From: Brevibacillus choshinensis
GTDB taxonomy: Bacteria; Bacillota; Bacilli; Brevibacillales; Brevibacillaceae
Reading direction: 5' to 3'
DNA length: 64,000 nucleotides
Assembly (NCBI RefSeq): GCF_001420695.1
Contig: NZ_LJJB01000013.1
Location: forward strand, 1,457,731 to 1,521,730
Part shown: piece after piece, positions 63,385 through 64,000 of the stretch
Numbering within the stretch: position 1 is the stretch's first letter
Layout of the letters: each line of letters begins with the position of its first letter
Position numbers and translations under genes: made by a program
The notes under the pieces: generated by a model
Told to the model about the DNA's origin: nothing
Databases searched by the model: none
Seen by the model: only the letters and a program-made list of their open reading frames with translations

Positions 63385-63414
63385 GTATTATTTTTTAAGC
63401 GCTTTCAGTTGTAA
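63385..63414 (-). promoter_or_regulatory. Promoter with CcpA cre site for the peptide ABC operon
   Basis: On the minus strand TTACAA (63414-63409), 18 bases and TAATAC (63390-63385). The spacer holds TGAAAGCGCTTAAA (63407-63394), a near-perfect cre, so glucose should repress the operon. Confidence 0.7.
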
Positions 63415-63423
63415 TAAAATAGA

Positions 63424-63471
63424 GAGACACCCCCACAACCTTTTGCAAAGAAAAGGTTACAGGGGTGTCTC
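63424..63471 (-). terminator. Long hairpin between glpP and the ABC operon
   Basis: A 21-base stem (GAGACACCCCTGTAACCTTTT paired in 18 positions) followed by CTCTATTTTATT on the minus strand. Simplest reading: the glpP terminator. A GlpP-responsive leader structure is a second possibility. Confidence 0.7.
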
Positions 63472-63516
63472 TTCTACTCTACCCAGTCTACATATACTAT
63501 TTTTTTAATAGTATTA

Positions 63517-64000
63517 TTATTCTGATGTTCTTGTCAATTGGAGATTTTTCCACAAGTCGGTATTCCCTACCGATACAGCATGAGCACCTGCCGCCATAAC
63601 ACCCTGTACCTCGCTGAGTTGATCGACAAGTCCACCGGTTATGATTTTAATTCCAATGGGCTCCAATTGCTCGTGGAGACGTGCAATCACCTTGGGGACA
63701 ATGCCCGGCAACACTTCTACGCAATCAGGTCTTACCTCCTGAGCCGTCCTCACAATATTGCGCAGCGATACGGAATCGATAGCAAAGAAACGGAGAATTG
63801 TACGTAGCGAATAAGCTCGAGCTATGGGAATCAACGATTTTCTAGTTGTAATAATCCCTGTTGGTTTGATCTCACGTGCAAGATATTCCATCGCGGCCTC
63901 TTCCTCTTTTAATCCTTTGACCAAATCGATGTGGAGATACCATTCTTTCTGATTCTCATGCATCATTTTCGTTATATTTTTCAACTGAGATAATGTGCAC
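63517..64000 (-). CDS. glpP: Glycerol-3-phosphate responsive antiterminator, partial (runs off window)
   Basis: At least 161 codons; the 5' end lies beyond position 64000. It matches GlpP: LHIDLVKGLKEEEAAMEYLA, EIKPTGIITTRKSLIPIARA, DCVEVLPGIVPKVIARLHEQ, IKIITGGLVDQLSEVQGVMA. GlpP binds glycerol 3-phosphate and lets polymerase read through leader terminators of glp genes. Same strand as the ABC operon and glpK. Confidence 0.93.
   Translation of the reverse strand, partial: CTLSQLKNITKMMHENQKEWYLHIDLVKGLKEEEAAMEYLAREIKPTGIITTRKSLIPIARAYSLRTILRFFAIDSVSLRNIVRTAQEVRPDCVEVLPGIVPKVIARLHEQLEPIGIKIITGGLVDQLSEVQGVMAAGAHAVSVGNTDLWKNLQLTRTSE

Overview
The window reads as an accessory-rich stretch of a spore-forming, low-to-moderate GC Gram-positive chromosome of the Bacilli, most likely Paenibacillaceae and probably Brevibacillus. 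The reasons are very strong GGAGG-type ribosome binding sites, frequent TTG/GTG starts, a CotS-like spore coat kinase fold with a Lys/Ala/Glu hexapeptide tail, a YmaF-type His-rich protein, a Gly-Pro-Gln/Lys-Arg-Arg-Asn-Leu low-complexity protein, GlpP, CcpA-type cre, LytS-type signalling and DUF1048/PadR operons. The genus is an inference; no 16S or other marker gene is present.

Layout. 1-472 is the 3' end of an IS110-family element; three complete, apparently identical 1583-bp copies follow at 7712-9294, 24890-26472 and 46991-48573, all in the same orientation. 653-5300 holds small genes (DinB-like, LysE-like, zinc-ribbon, small membrane proteins) and a decayed prophage-like cluster (dUTPase remnant). 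5688-7357 is an ECF sigma/DUF4179 anti-sigma pair. 9491-11983 is a divergent MFS exporter/TetR pair with two perfect operators. 12052-18886 carries a secreted HAD phosphatase, a polar amino acid ABC importer and a two-component system whose kinase has two solute-binding-protein sensor domains and whose regulator has a BTAD/SARP-like half. 19204-21340 is an HxlR-controlled NAD(P)-binding/DUF2269 group. 22177-24765 is PadR, two DUF1048 proteins and an ABC-2 exporter. 27012-34510 has Nudix, erythromycin-esterase-like, IS3, YdeI-like and DoxX/ArsR/SRPBCC genes plus decayed methyltransferase and tyrosine recombinase genes. 35083-40037 holds the CotS-like protein, YmaF-like, truncated haemoglobin and small proteins. 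40249-46897 has GrpB, an IS1595-family transposon carrying an acetyltransferase passenger, Imm26-like, epoxide-hydrolase-like/WYL and membrane proteins. 48709-55155 holds spore-type repeat protein, stalk-domain protein, VOC, LSM-like and ArsB/NhaD-type genes. 55434-64000 is a peptide ABC operon with a DppA-type D-aminopeptidase, bracketed by glpK and glpP.

The most striking structural feature is a dispersed intergenic repeat. A head motif (CCTGCCCGTTAGCGTAA and variants) occurs about 20 times; it is joined either to a GGCTGCC terminator-like hairpin or to a 21-bp-period tandem array (consensus AGTCTAANACNTTATTTTC). Repeat copies separate the modules, several genes end inside them, and several truncated genes start or stop exactly at a repeat edge. 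The IS110 element has inserted in the head motif three or four times. Its 246-nt left end can be read as an IS621-type bridge RNA: the predicted target loop contains CCTGCCCGT and the complement of TTAGCG, and the predicted donor loop contains GCTGGTT of its own right end. Joining right to left end builds a TTGACA-18-TATTAT promoter. Together these suggest a bridge-RNA-guided transposon programmed against the host's own intergenic repeat family.
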